Notes: generated by a model not told the origin, from the sequence alone. Positions 1-9,338 are shown, counted from the first letter of the stretch. The stretch: DNA of 64,000 bases from Streptomyces sp. NBC_00654 (GCF_026341775.1 NZ_JAPEOB010000001.1:992001-1056000); one strand, 5' to 3'. Numbers and translations: made by a program.

Positions 1-70
1 CCGCCCCGGCGGGGCCGCTCCCGGTGGAACCGCTCCCCGGCGGAACCTCGCCGCTGACAGACTGGGGCGC

Positions 71-2485
71 ATGTCCGCAGCCACCCCGCGCCGCCTTTCC
101 CTCCAGCAGATCGTCGAGGAGCAACGCCGTGCCGCCTTCGTCGGGCGGGACGGCGAACTCGGCCTGTTCCGCGGGAACTTCGACGTGCCGCCGGAGGATC
201 CGAGGCACCGTTTCGTGTTCCATGTGCGCGGCAACGCGGGGGTCGGCAAGACGTCCCTCGTACGGGAGTGGCGGCAGACGGCCAGGGGGTGCGGGGCGCT
301 CACCGCGTCGGTCGACGAGAGCGCCGAGTCCGTACCGGAGGTACTGGCCCTGATCGCCGCGCAGTTCGCCGCGCAGGGGCACCCGATGAAGGCGCTGGAC
401 CGGCTGCTGGCCACGTACCGGCGCCGGCTGCACGACGCCGTCGCCGAGGCCGGGGCGGAGGGCGAACCGGCGGCGGGCGAGCCGTCCACCGGGGCCGTGG
501 TCGCGGCGCAGGCCGGGCTGATCGCCGCCGGGGCGCTGCCGGTCGTGGGGGCGTTCGTCGGGGGCATCGACCCGGCGGTGGTGGCGCGCGGCGCGGGCGG
601 GCTGCGGGCCGTGTTCGGCGGCCGGTCGCGGCAGCAGGACGACGTCCGGCTGCTGGCGGAGCCGGTACGTGTCCTGACGCCCGTGTTCGTCGCCGAACTG
701 GAACGGGTCGCGGACGCCGTGCCGTGGATCGTGCTCTTCCTCGACACGTACGAGCGCACCGCCCCGCTCCTCGACGGCTGGCTGACCGACCTGCTCACCC
801 CCGGCCGGTACGGGGCCCTCCCGGCGAACCTCGTCCTCACCCTCGCCGGGCAGCGCCGCCTCGACCCCGCCCGCTGGGCCGACCACACCCGTCTGGTCGC
901 GGATGTGCCGCTGGAGCCGTTCACCGAGCGGGAGTCGCGCCAACTCCTCACCGGACGGGGGGTGGTGGAGGAGAGCGTCGTACGGGAAGTGCTCCGGCTC
1001 TCCGGCGGGCTGCCGGTCCTCGTCTCCACGCTCGCCGCGAACCCGGGGGCGGTGGGCGACGCGAGCGCGAGCGCGGTCGAGCGCTTCCTGGCCGGGGAGA
1101 GCGACCCGGACCGCCGCGCCGCCGCGCTCGCCTGCGCGCTGCCCCGGCGCTTCGACGAGGACCTGGTGGCGGTCGTGGTGCCCCAGGGGGCGCCCGGAGT
1201 GTACGCGTGGCTGCACGAGCTGCCGTTCGTCGCCGAACGGCACTCCGGGCGGGCCCGGTACCACGATGTCGTCCGTGCCCCGATGCTCCGCCTCCAGCGC
1301 ACCGCGTCGCCGCAGAGATGGACCGAGGCCCACGACCGCCTCGCCGGGGCCTTCGCCGCCCGCCGGGACGCGGCGGCGGAGGGGATCGACCCGCGCAGGC
1401 TCTGGGCCGAGGAGCCCTGGCGCGACGCGGCACTCGACGCGCTGTACCACCGGCTCTGCGCCCGCCCCCGTACCGCGCTGCCCGATGCCCTGCGCGCCGG
1501 GATCGAGGTCTGCGGTCAGCACTCGGGCGCCGCCCGCCACTGGGCCCGGACCCTCGCGGAGGCGGGCGAGGACGCCGACAGCGCCGTACTGCGCGACTGG
1601 GGCCGGGACCTGCTGACCGCCCTGACCGACCACGGCCCCCGCCCCACCGCCGCCCTCGGGCTCCTGCTGACCCGCGCCGAGCTGGACGACCGGGCCAGGG
1701 CGGCCGCCCTCGTGGCACGGGCCTGGAGCCGCTTCCGGGCCCGGGAGTTCGACGCCGCCCTGTCCGACCACGGGCGGGCCATCGCCGTGAACCCGCGCAG
1801 TGAACAGGCCTATCAGGGACGGGCGGTGGTGCTGCGGGCGCTCGGCCGGTACGAGGACGCCCTCGCGGATCTGGACCGGGCCGAGGAGATCGCCCCCACC
1901 TGGGCGTGGGTGGTGCGCGAGCGCGGTGAGACGTACCGGCGGATGGGGCGGCTGGAGGAGGCCCTGACCGTCCTGGACCGGGCCCACGCCATGGACCCGA
2001 CCGACGCCGTGCCGCTCGGCAGCCGCGGCCTGGTCCGCCACCGCCTGGGCCGGCACGAGGAGGCGCTGGAGGACTTCGACCGGGCGATCGCCCGGTGGCC
2101 GGAGTACGGCTGGGCGCTGGTGCGGCGGGCCGGTGTCCGTACCATCCTGGGCGACCCGGTCGGCGCCCTCACGGACCTGGACCGGGCCGAGGAGCTGACC
2201 CCGGGGCTGGCCGGGACCGAGGGGGAGCGGGGCGAGGTCTACCGGGCGCTCGGGCGCTACGAGGAGGCCGTGGCGAGCTACGGGCGTGCGCTGGAGCTGA
2301 ACCCCGACTACGCCTGGGCACACGGCAGCAGAGCCCTCGCCCACGAGGCCCTGGGCAGGCCCGCGGAAGCCCTCGCCGACCTGGACCGGGCGCTGGAGAT
2401 CGACCCGGACTACACCTGGGCACGCACCCAGCGCGAAAGGCTGGAGGCGACGGTCCGGGGGAGCGGGGAGGAACCGGGAAGCTGA
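71..2485 (+). CDS. P-loop ATPase with C-terminal TPR repeats
   Basis: Cytoplasmic 804-residue protein of a STAND-like build. A Walker A motif GNAGVGKT lies at residues 54-61 and a hydrophobic strand ending in an acidic residue (WIVLFLD) near 219-225 is a likely Walker B. From about residue 550 to 795 the chain is a run of 34-residue TPR units with repeated A-L-D-x-A-I/L patterns and conserved D-R-A-x-E-I-P steps. Such proteins usually sense or scaffold through the TPR array and switch through the NTPase. No effector domain is visible, so the role is unknown. The ATG at 71 has only a weak GGGGC upstream; no better start is seen. Confidence 0.8.
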   Translation: MSAATPRRLSLQQIVEEQRRAAFVGRDGELGLFRGNFDVPPEDPRHRFVFHVRGNAGVGKTSLVREWRQTARGCGALTASVDESAESVPEVLALIAAQFAAQGHPMKALDRLLATYRRRLHDAVAEAGAEGEPAAGEPSTGAVVAAQAGLIAAGALPVVGAFVGGIDPAVVARGAGGLRAVFGGRSRQQDDVRLLAEPVRVLTPVFVAELERVADAVPWIVLFLDTYERTAPLLDGWLTDLLTPGRYGALPANLVLTLAGQRRLDPARWADHTRLVADVPLEPFTERESRQLLTGRGVVEESVVREVLRLSGGLPVLVSTLAANPGAVGDASASAVERFLAGESDPDRRAAALACALPRRFDEDLVAVVVPQGAPGVYAWLHELPFVAERHSGRARYHDVVRAPMLRLQRTASPQRWTEAHDRLAGAFAARRDAAAEGIDPRRLWAEEPWRDAALDALYHRLCARPRTALPDALRAGIEVCGQHSGAARHWARTLAEAGEDADSAVLRDWGRDLLTALTDHGPRPTAALGLLLTRAELDDRARAAALVARAWSRFRAREFDAALSDHGRAIAVNPRSEQAYQGRAVVLRALGRYEDALADLDRAEEIAPTWAWVVRERGETYRRMGRLEEALTVLDRAHAMDPTDAVPLGSRGLVRHRLGRHEEALEDFDRAIARWPEYGWALVRRAGVRTILGDPVGALTDLDRAEELTPGLAGTEGERGEVYRALGRYEEAVASYGRALELNPDYAWAHGSRALAHEALGRPAEALADLDRALEIDPDYTWARTQRERLEATVRGSGEEPGS

Positions 2486-2752
2486 GCCTCCGGGGAGCTG
2501 GGCGCTGCCGGAAACGGGTACCCGAGACGGTGCCTCGGACGTGGTGCCCCGGGCGGCTTCTCACCGGGTCCACACCGCTTCCCCACAGATCAAAAACGAC
2601 CTGCGGGACGTCCGTTCACATACCCACGCGTACTCGGATCCGTCCCTCAACCGACCGTTCCCGTTCGATTACAGTGCTGCGCAGTCGCACGGAGCAGCAC
2701 AGCGTTGGGGACACGGATCGGCCTGCGTGACTGACGTACGGGGAGGGGCGAG
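2486..2752. other. Intergenic region upstream of the ADP-ribosylglycohydrolase
   Basis: A 267-bp gap with a locally AT-richer stretch at 2585-2700. It probably carries the promoter of the gene starting at 2753, but I could not assign -35 and -10 boxes with confidence. No other gene is seen in it. Confidence 0.4.
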
Positions 2753-3943
2753 GTGAGCACAGGGACCACGGCTGTCTGGGGCCGGGCCGAGCAGCAGGAC
2801 TTCCGCAGCCGGGTACGCGGCGCGCTGCTCGGCGGGGCCATCGGTGACGCGCTCGGGGCCGCGGTCACGGGGCTCACCCTGGAGGAGATCCGCGAGGCCC
2901 ACGGCGCCGAAGGGATCACCGATTTCGTCCCGGCGCCGGGAAGCCCCGCGCCGGGAAGCCTTGCCCCCGGAAGCCCCGTGCCCGGTAACCCCGTGCCCGC
3001 CGGCTCCCCGCCCGGCAGCCGCGGAGCCGTCACCGCGGTCACCCAGCTCACCCTGTTCACCGTCGACGGGCTGATCCGTGCCCAGGTCCGCCGTGACACC
3101 GGCGCCTGGCACCCGCCCACCGATGTGCATCAGGCGCATCTGCGCTGGGCCGCGACCCAGCGCGACTGGGGGCCCGACGAACGCCGCAAGGACAACGGCT
3201 GGCTGGCCGCGCAGGAGTGGCTGTACGCCCGCCGCGACCCCACCCGGGAATGCCTCACCGGCTTCGGCGACACCATCATGGGCACCCTCGACCGGCCCAA
3301 GAACCCCACCGCCCGGGACGCGGCCGCGCTCACCCGGTCCGCGCCGTTCGGGCTGCTGGTGGGCTGGGAGCCGCAGCTCGTCCTCCAACTGGCCGTCGAG
3401 TGCGCCGCCCAGACCCACGGCCACCCGGCGGCCCAGCTCGCCGCCGGGGCCTTCGGCCTCCTGGTGCACGGGCTGGCCCGCGGCGAGACCCTGGACGGCT
3501 CCGTCCAGCACGCCCTGGACCTGCTCGCGGAACGCCCCGGTCATGAACCGGTCACCGAGGCACTGCAGCAGGCACTCGGCTCCGTACGCCAGGGAATCCC
3601 GGGCCCGGCGCTGATCGAGGCGCTGGGAGACACGGACACCGCGGAGGACGTCCTGGCCGTGGCCGTGTACTGCGCGCTGGTCGGCGAGGACATCCGGCAC
3701 GGCCTGAAGCTCGCGGTGAACCACGGTGGGCCCTCCCGGGCCACCGGGGCGGTCTGCGGGGCCCTGCTCGGCGCGCTGCACGGCGAGACGGCACTGCCGC
3801 CGGCCTGGCTGTCCGAACTGGAGGGGCGCGCCACCCTCCTCGAAATCGCCGACGACTTCGCGATGGAGATGACCCAGGGCCCGGCCCTCCACAGCCCGAC
3901 CGCGGCCGCCCCCGGCTGGCTGGTCCGCTACCCACGCGGCTGA
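2753..3943 (+). CDS. ADP-ribosylglycohydrolase family protein
   Basis: Predicted to hydrolyse ADP-ribose from proteins or small molecules (DraG/ARH family, cytoplasmic, Mg-dependent). The N-terminal family signature RGALLGGAIGDALGAA is present near residues 23-38, and the C-terminal half has the all-alpha pattern with VNHGGPSRATGAVCGALLGA near residues 323-342, which matches the family's second metal-binding segment (usually D/N-x-D-S-x-x-G). That segment reads N-H-G-G-P-S here, so one ligand differs from the canonical D-S-D. An unusual Pro/Ala/Gly-rich insertion sits at about residues 62-86, made of repeated APGS/VPGN units. The GTG start follows a GGGGAGG-type ribosome site. Confidence 0.85.
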   Translation: MSTGTTAVWGRAEQQDFRSRVRGALLGGAIGDALGAAVTGLTLEEIREAHGAEGITDFVPAPGSPAPGSLAPGSPVPGNPVPAGSPPGSRGAVTAVTQLTLFTVDGLIRAQVRRDTGAWHPPTDVHQAHLRWAATQRDWGPDERRKDNGWLAAQEWLYARRDPTRECLTGFGDTIMGTLDRPKNPTARDAAALTRSAPFGLLVGWEPQLVLQLAVECAAQTHGHPAAQLAAGAFGLLVHGLARGETLDGSVQHALDLLAERPGHEPVTEALQQALGSVRQGIPGPALIEALGDTDTAEDVLAVAVYCALVGEDIRHGLKLAVNHGGPSRATGAVCGALLGALHGETALPPAWLSELEGRATLLEIADDFAMEMTQGPALHSPTAAAPGWLVRYPRG

Positions 3944-3996
3944 AGCGGCCGAAGCGGCCGAAGTGGCCGAAGTCGCCGATACAGCGGTAGGGCAGG

Positions 3997-4087
3997 GGTA
4001 CGGGTATGAGCACGGGCTACGGGGTACGGGGCGGACGCCGCCCGCGCCCGCCCCGTACCTCTGTACTCCCACCCCCATACCCGTACC
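3997..4087. terminator. Nested inverted repeats, bidirectional terminator
   Basis: Two nested perfect stems lie between convergent genes. The outer stem pairs 3997-4008 with 4076-4087 (GGTACGGGTATG) and the inner stem pairs 4023-4034 with 4048-4059 (GGTACGGGGCGG). The position, just past both stop codons, fits a shared terminator for the + strand glycohydrolase and the - strand symporter. Confidence 0.6.
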
Positions 4088-4113
4088 TCCGTGCCCTCTC
4101 TGGCCCGTAATCC

Positions 4114-5709
4114 CTAGCCCTTCCTCGGCCCGCCCGGCACCGGTGAGCCGGGAGGACCGCCCTGGGCCGGAATCGCCGCATCAGACGCCGGGGCCGGACC
4201 GTCGTCGTCCGGATCTCCGTCGCCCCAGTTGACCTTGTCGATGATCGCGTCGCGCTCCGGGGTGTCCTCGGGTCTGGCGAAGCCGATCACGATGTAGAGC
4301 ACCAGCGAGATCGCGAGCGGCAGTGCCACCTGGTACTGCAGCGCGACATCCGTCTTCACCGAGCCGTCGACGTTGTAGTTGGTGAAGTAGAACGCGAGCA
4401 GACCCGCGGCCCAGCTGGTGAGCGCCGCCGTCGGTCCGGACCTGCGGAACGTACGCAGGAGCCCCAGCATGAACGGGATCGCGATCGGGCCCATCAGGCC
4501 GGCCACCCACTTGATGACGACCGAGATGATGTCCTTGAACGTCGGTGAGTTGATCTGTGTCGCCAGTGCCATCGACAGGCCGAGGAAGGCCAGTGTGGAC
4601 AGCCGGGCCGCCAGCAGACCGCTGCGGTTGCTCCAGGTGCGGGCCGCCTTCGAGAAGACGGGGGCGATGTCGCGGGTGAAGACGGCGGAGATGGCGTTGG
4701 CGTCCGAGGAGCACATGGCCATCGTGTGCGAGAAGAAGCCGACGACGACCAGGCCCAGCAGACCGTGCGGCAGCAGTTGTTCGGTCATCAGCGCGTAGCT
4801 GTCCGAGGCGTCCGGCTTCCTCGCCTCGACGAGCAGCGGGGCCACCCACATGGGGAAGAACAGGACGACCGGCCAGACCAGCCACAGGACCGCGGAGAGC
4901 CGGGCCGAACGGGTCGCGGAGCGCGCGGAGTCCGTGGCCATGTAGCGCTGGGCCTGGTTCCACATGCCGCCGTTGTACTCGAAGGTCTTGATGAACAGGT
5001 ACGCCAGCAGGAACGTCACGGTGTACGGTCCGGCCGTCGGGTCGGTGTGTCCCTCGGGCAGCCTGTCCCAGACGGTCCACAGCGAACTGAAGCCACCCAG
5101 CTTGCTCATGGCGATGACCATCATGGCCAGCCCCGCGAACAACTGGATGATGAACTGCCCCAGTTCGGTGAGCGCGTCGGCCCACAGCCCGCCGACCGTG
5201 CAGTAGACGGCGGTGATGGCACCGGTGATGAAGATGCCCTGGGTGAGCGAGATCCCGGTGAAGACGGAGAGCAGGGTGGCGATGGCCGCCCACTTGGCGC
5301 CGACGTCCACGATCTTCAGCAGCAGACCGGACCAGGCCAGGGCCTGCTGGGTCGGGATGTTGTAGCGGTCCTTCAGATATTCGAGCGGGGACGCGACACG
5401 CAGACGCGAGCGCAGCCGGTTGAGCCGGGGCGCGAAGAGCTTGGCGCCGATCCCGATGCCGATGGCGATCGGCAGCGACCAGGTGACGAAGGACGTGACG
5501 CCGTACTGGTACGCGATTCCGGCGTAGCCGGTGAACATCACCGCGCTGTAGCCGGACATGTGGTGCGAGATGCCCGACAGCCACCACGGCATCCTGCCGC
5601 CGGCCGTGAAGAAGTCGCTGACGTTGTCCACGCGCTTGTGCGACCAGAGTCCGATCGCGACCATCACACCGAAGTATCCGATGAGCACGGCCCAGTCGAG
5701 ACTGTTCAT
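4114..5709 (-). CDS. Sodium:solute symporter (SSS family)
   Basis: Polytopic membrane transporter of 531 residues, in the usual size range of the SSS/SGLT family with about 13 transmembrane helices. The N-terminus has the family pattern: first helix, then DFFTAGGRMPWWLSG and the unwound helix region with a sodium-site-like SAVMFTGYAGIAYQYG. The C-terminal tail is acidic, then Pro/Gly-rich. The substrate (sugar, organic acid or similar) cannot be read from the sequence. I start at ATG 5709 because GGAGGGG lies 3 bases upstream; a longer reading from 5745 adds residues without a ribosome site. The upstream region has operator-like repeats at 5842-5891. Confidence 0.88.
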   Translation of the reverse strand: MNSLDWAVLIGYFGVMVAIGLWSHKRVDNVSDFFTAGGRMPWWLSGISHHMSGYSAVMFTGYAGIAYQYGVTSFVTWSLPIAIGIGIGAKLFAPRLNRLRSRLRVASPLEYLKDRYNIPTQQALAWSGLLLKIVDVGAKWAAIATLLSVFTGISLTQGIFITGAITAVYCTVGGLWADALTELGQFIIQLFAGLAMMVIAMSKLGGFSSLWTVWDRLPEGHTDPTAGPYTVTFLLAYLFIKTFEYNGGMWNQAQRYMATDSARSATRSARLSAVLWLVWPVVLFFPMWVAPLLVEARKPDASDSYALMTEQLLPHGLLGLVVVGFFSHTMAMCSSDANAISAVFTRDIAPVFSKAARTWSNRSGLLAARLSTLAFLGLSMALATQINSPTFKDIISVVIKWVAGLMGPIAIPFMLGLLRTFRRSGPTAALTSWAAGLLAFYFTNYNVDGSVKTDVALQYQVALPLAISLVLYIVIGFARPEDTPERDAIIDKVNWGDGDPDDDGPAPASDAAIPAQGGPPGSPVPGGPRKG

Positions 5710-5873
5710 GTGCCCCTCCAGGGGTCCGCCTTGTGAACAGGTCACGCACTTCGTCAGTACGGCCGTTCAGCGGGGCCCCGCGCGGGAGTGGGGACTTGGG
5801 GGATTGAACCGCCCGTCCGGTCTCCCGGTCAAGGTTTTGCGCGATCAGAGATATGAACATCGATCAGTAAGTC

Positions 5874-5891
5874 GAACGATTTTGATTGTTC
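5874..5891. promoter_or_regulatory. Candidate operator upstream of the symporter gene
   Basis: Inverted repeat GAACGA-N6-TTGTTC in a locally AT-rich stretch about 165 bp upstream of the symporter start. The neighbouring direct CGATCAG repeats are 19 bp apart, about two helical turns. Layout and composition suggest a repressor site (DeoR- or LacI-like), but no regulator gene is adjacent. Confidence 0.35.
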
Positions 5892-5996
5892 TTGACCCGG
5901 TGGGGAGTTGTCGTGAACGCGACCAAACCCACACGATGGGCGGGCACTTCGTCAGGCTGCGCAGAGAAAGGGACGTACGCCAGGAGAGAGCGGAGC

Positions 5997-6026
5997 GACC
6001 GCACGGGATGCGGGTCCCGTGCGGTC
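5997..6026 (-). terminator. Hairpin downstream of the SDR gene
   Basis: Perfect 12-bp stem (GACCGCACGGGA paired with its complement) around a 6-base loop, about 105 bp beyond the SDR stop codon. It is a likely factor-independent terminator lacking a U tract, as is common in Streptomyces. Confidence 0.45.
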
Positions 6027-6130
6027 GGGGAGGGGGAGTGCGTAGGGGTGCCGGCATGTCAGTGCGCCGGTACGTCGTTGAGTTGGTGCGCCCATGCGCC
6101 GGTACGTGAGTACGTCGGTGCGCCAAAACG

Positions 6131-6913
6131 TCAGCGCATCAGTTCCCCGGCGTTGACCAGCAGCGACTGGCCGGTGATGGACCGCGCCCGGTCCGAGGCC
6201 AGGAATGTGGCGGCCTGCGCCACATCCTCGTCCGTGGCCAGTTCGGGCAGCGCCATCCGATCGGTGAGCCGGGCCAGCACCTCGGCCTCCGGTACGCCCT
6301 CGGTGTCGGCGGTGAACCGGACGAACGCCTGCACCGGCGGTCCCCACATCCAGCCCGGCACCACGGTGTTCACCCGGATCCGGTGCGGCCCCAGTTCCCG
6401 CGCCAGTGAATACATCGCCGAGGTCAGCGCCCCCTTGGACGCCGCGTACGCCGCCTGCCTCACCTGCGACGGGGCGGCCACCGAGGACTGCGTACCGATG
6501 ACGACCACCGAGCCGCCCCGCTCCTTGAGCGCGGGCAGGCAGGCCCGCGTCATCCGCAGCGTACCGAGCAGGTTGACATCGATGACCGCCTGCCAGGTGG
6601 CGAAGTCGGCATCCTCCAGGCCGCCGAAGTAGCTGTCCCAGGCGGCGACATGGACCACCGCGTCGATCCCGCCGAACCGCTCCGACGCCAGTGCGGCCAG
6701 CGCCAAGCACTGCCCCTCATCCGTGATGTCGGTCGCCAGACGGGCGGTGTGCCGGCCCTCCGGGTCGATCTCGGCGGCCGACTTGGCGAGATTCGCCGCG
6801 GTACGCGCCCCGAGCACCGCGTTGCCCCCGTCCCGGACGACGGCCTCCGCGATCCGGTGCCCCAGCCCGGCCCCGACGCCCGACACGATGACGGTCTTCC
6901 CCGCGAGCAACAT
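6131..6913 (-). CDS. SDR-family NAD(P)-dependent oxidoreductase
   Basis: Short-chain dehydrogenase/reductase of 260 residues with the classical Rossmann fold. It has GVGAGLG as the glycine-rich nucleotide loop (about residues 12-18), an NNAG-like HVAAWDS strand, the catalytic Ser region GTQSSVA and the YAASK catalytic Tyr/Lys pair. The start ATG at 6913 has GGGAGG a few bases upstream; the much longer open frame from 8002 overlaps the divergent gene and is not credible. It is divergent from the 6998 gene and shares the palindrome at 6940-6956 with it, so the two are probably co-regulated in one catabolic or biosynthetic step. The substrate is unknown. Confidence 0.88.
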   Translation of the reverse strand: MLLAGKTVIVSGVGAGLGHRIAEAVVRDGGNAVLGARTAANLAKSAAEIDPEGRHTARLATDITDEGQCLALAALASERFGGIDAVVHVAAWDSYFGGLEDADFATWQAVIDVNLLGTLRMTRACLPALKERGGSVVVIGTQSSVAAPSQVRQAAYAASKGALTSAMYSLARELGPHRIRVNTVVPGWMWGPPVQAFVRFTADTEGVPEAEVLARLTDRMALPELATDEDVAQAATFLASDRARSITGQSLLVNAGELMR

Positions 6914-6939
6914 CGGCGCCTCCCGGCTCTGGCAGTTCG

Positions 6940-6956
6940 TCTGACGGAGCGTCAGA
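6940..6956. promoter_or_regulatory. Perfect 17-bp palindromic operator between divergent genes
   Basis: TCTGACG-GAG-CGTCAGA lies midway between the SDR start (6913) and the gene starting at 6998. Perfect symmetry, a 7-bp half-site and a 3-bp spacer are typical of TetR-family operators. The regulator itself is not in the window next to it. Confidence 0.65.
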
Positions 6957-6997
6957 GTAGGTGCCCGCGACCCAGGACGGAAGGGGAAGGGAACGGT

Positions 6998-7837
6998 ATG
7001 AGCGACGAGACACGCAGCGATCAGTACGCGGAACTGGCGGCGGTGGGGCCGTACGGGGTCCACCCGGGGCACGCGCTGATCACCATGGTCGAACCGCATC
7101 CCGGCCATGAGCACGCGTACAACCGCTGGTACGAGGACGACCACTACTACGCGGGCGCGATGGCCATGCCCTGGATGGCCGCCGGGCGCCGCTGGGTGGC
7201 CACCAAGGAGCTCCAGGAGCTGCGCTACCCGGAGAAGTCCGCGGTCGCCCGGCCCGTCGGGGCCGGCTGCTACCTGTCGACGTACTGGGTGACGGACGGG
7301 CGCTACGACGACCACATGAAGTGGACCGTCGGGATCAACAAGCGGCTCAACCGGGACGGCAGGGTCTACCAGGACCGCACCCACGTCTTCACGGCCTTCC
7401 AGGACCACGCGGCGACCGTCTACCGCGACGGGGCCGCCGGCCCCCGGGACTTCCACGCCCTGGACCATCCGTACCGGGGTCTGGTCCTTGAGGTCATCGA
7501 CGCCGAAGACCCGGAGCGTTGCGCGGAGTTGCTGGAGTGGCTGCGCTCCCGGTATCTGCCGAAGCGGCTCCACGGGTCGCCCGCCGCGATGGTCACGGTC
7601 TTCCGGCCCACGCCGCTGCCCGGTGACCGGATGACGTATGTGAAGCAGGTCGAGGGCGTCGGGACCCGTCTGACGCTGCTGTGGTTCCTCCAGGAGGACC
7701 CGCGTGCCTGCTGGGCGGAACACTTCGCCGGACGCGGGGAGGCCGTCGCGGAATCGGGCCTGGGGCGGGTCGAGTTGGCCGCTCCGTTCATTCCCACGGT
7801 GCCGGGGACGGATCGGTACGTCGATCAGCTGAGGTGA
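6998..7837 (+). CDS. Dimeric alpha-beta-barrel (EthD-like) protein
   Basis: 279-residue cytoplasmic protein of unproven function. The segment HALITMVEPHPGHEHAYNRWY followed by DDHYY near residues 27-52 resembles the ferredoxin-like alpha/beta-barrel proteins (EthD/ABM type), where a small ligand binds between strands, and a second similar half follows from about residue 160. It is transcribed divergently from an SDR oxidoreductase across a shared palindrome, which suggests a common pathway such as terpenoid, steroid or aromatic turnover (inference). The ATG at 6998 follows GGAAGGGGAAGG. A longer frame from 6650 runs through the operator and the SDR gene and is rejected. Confidence 0.7.
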   Translation: MSDETRSDQYAELAAVGPYGVHPGHALITMVEPHPGHEHAYNRWYEDDHYYAGAMAMPWMAAGRRWVATKELQELRYPEKSAVARPVGAGCYLSTYWVTDGRYDDHMKWTVGINKRLNRDGRVYQDRTHVFTAFQDHAATVYRDGAAGPRDFHALDHPYRGLVLEVIDAEDPERCAELLEWLRSRYLPKRLHGSPAAMVTVFRPTPLPGDRMTYVKQVEGVGTRLTLLWFLQEDPRACWAEHFAGRGEAVAESGLGRVELAAPFIPTVPGTDRYVDQLR

Positions 7838-7953
7838 CCGCGGCGGGTGCCGGGAAATGTGCCGGGAAATGGGCCGAGCCCCCTCGGCCAGGACGGCGAA
7901 CCAGTCGAGAGGGCTCCAGTCAGATGGTGCGTCGTGACCGGCGGCGCAGGTCG

Positions 7954-8160
7954 TCAGGCGTTGATGGAGCCTGCGGCGACATCGCGCACGAACGCGTTCC
8001 ACGCACCGGGGACGAAGGTGATCGAGGGGCCCTCGGGAGCCTTCGAGTCACGCACGGCGATGGACAGAGCGACCGGGGACTTGACCTCGACGCACGCGCC
8101 GTTGCCCCCGGAGTACGAAGACTTCGTCCACATTTCCGTAGCACCCTGAAGAATAGCCAT
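7954..8160 (-). CDS. DUF397 domain protein
   Basis: Small protein of 68 residues with the DUF397 hallmark W-x-K-S-S-Y-S near the N-terminus, then G-x-C-V-E-V and V-R-D-S-K, ending with a W-x-x-F-V segment. DUF397 proteins are almost always encoded beside a DUF5753 XRE regulator in Streptomyces (WhiJ-like loci), where they are thought to modulate or antagonise the regulator. Here that regulator lies upstream on the same strand at 8385-9242. ATG 8160 is chosen because GGAG lies 5 bases upstream; a GTG two codons earlier overlaps the ribosome site. Confidence 0.85.
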   Translation of the reverse strand: MAILQGATEMWTKSSYSGGNGACVEVKSPVALSIAVRDSKAPEGPSITFVPGAWNAFVRDVAAGSINA

Positions 8161-8384
8161 GTTCACTCCGGTTCAGAGAGATGGGGGGAGTCGCGCCAAC
8201 CGGATTCCGATTGGCGTGATCGACGCTACTCGCCAACTCTGTTGCGTGAAGGGGCCGTTCACTCGACCGGATGGCATATTCCATGCGGGTCTTCCGTCGT
8301 GAGGTGGCGACGGTGTACTCTGCCGTCGCCTCTCCATCGGCATCATTCCATTTCTCGCAAAACAGACCTTGCGGCTGTCCTGTT

Positions 8385-9242
8385 TCAGCTGGTGTACCGC
8401 TTGGCCATCTCGCTGATGAACTGCCGGGTCTGCTCCACATTCAGTGACTGCGCCCGCAGATGTTCGTACATGACGCTGTAGCGCTGTACGTCGTTCGCCT
8501 TCTCCAGATAGAGATCGCTGGTGACGCCCTCGATGTAGACGACGCTGGAGTCCGCGGCGTCCGGGAACTCCAGAATCGCGTACTGCCCGTTGATGCCCGG
8601 GTGCGCGCCCATGTCGAACGGCAGCACCTGCACTGTCACATGTGGAAGGAGGGACTGCTCGACGAGGTGTTCCAGCTGCTCGCGCATCACCTGCTTGCCG
8701 CCGACCATCCGGCGCAGCGCCGACTCGTCGATCACCGCCCACAGCCGCAGCGGATGCTCGGGCGCGTTGACCCGGTCCTGGCGCCGGGCGCGCACATTGA
8801 CGCGCTTCTCGATGTCGGACGGCGAGGTCTCCGGCAGCGCGCCGTTGATCAGCGCCTCGGCGTAGGCCCGGGTCTGCAGGAGTCCGGGAACGACCTGGGG
8901 TTCGTACACCCGCAGCGACTCCGCGTCGGTCTCCAGTCCGATGTAGACGCTGTACGGGATGTCGCCGAAGGCATGCCACCAGCCCTGCTGGCGGGAGTCC
9001 TTGGCCATCTGCATCAGCGAGTCGACGACCCGGACGTCCTCGACCTCGTACACCCCGCACAGATCGCGGACGTCACGCTGGCTGATGGAACGGCGGCCGT
9101 TCTCCAGCCGGCTGATCTTCGACTGCGAGACCAGCAGGCGCTCCGCCACTTCCTCGGCGGTCATACCCTTGATCTCGCGAAGGCGGCGCAACTCCTGGCC
9201 CAATCGGCGTCGCCTGACAGTGGGATTGACATGGGACGGCAC
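8385..9242 (-). CDS. XRE-family regulator with DUF5753 domain
   Basis: 285-residue WhiJ/AbaA-neighbour type transcription factor. Residues 12-67 form a helix-turn-helix of the XRE class (LGQELRRLREIKGMTAEEVA, then SQSKISRLENGRR). The remainder is the DUF5753 ligand- or partner-binding domain with E-P-Q-V-V-P-G-L-L-Q-T-R-A-Y-A and a C-terminal YLE segment. Paired with the DUF397 gene downstream, it probably takes part in developmental or antibiotic regulation in the manner of WhiJ-like systems (established for the family, not shown here). The GTG start has GGAGG ten bases upstream. Confidence 0.88.
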   Translation of the reverse strand: MPSHVNPTVRRRRLGQELRRLREIKGMTAEEVAERLLVSQSKISRLENGRRSISQRDVRDLCGVYEVEDVRVVDSLMQMAKDSRQQGWWHAFGDIPYSVYIGLETDAESLRVYEPQVVPGLLQTRAYAEALINGALPETSPSDIEKRVNVRARRQDRVNAPEHPLRLWAVIDESALRRMVGGKQVMREQLEHLVEQSLLPHVTVQVLPFDMGAHPGINGQYAILEFPDAADSSVVYIEGVTSDLYLEKANDVQRYSVMYEHLRAQSLNVEQTRQFISEMAKRYTS

Positions 9243-9338
9243 GGAAACGGCACCTCCGGCTATGTAGCTGTGCGTATCTACTGCTCAGCAGATTGCCACC
9301 CCCGGCACCGGCCGCGCTGGGAAACGGCAACACGCAAG

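Larger units (their letters stand above)
5710..6130. other. Gene-free region with operator-like repeats and a hairpin
   Basis: 421 bp between the symporter start and the SDR stop. It contains an AT-rich patch (5830-5900) with two direct CGATCAG repeats at 5842-5848 and 5861-5867 and an imperfect inverted repeat at 5874-5891. Further along is a 12-bp hairpin at 5997-6026, then short GCGCCGGTACGT-type repeats up to 6125. Open reading frames here are short and lack protein-like features. Confidence 0.5.

Noticed and set aside
5558..6109. Plus-strand frame overlapping the symporter start
   Set aside because: No motif, crosses the promoter region of the symporter and its hairpin.
6914..8002. Upstream extension of the SDR frame
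   Set aside because: Lies antisense to the 6998-7837 gene and crosses the shared operator; ATG 6913 has a clear ribosome site.
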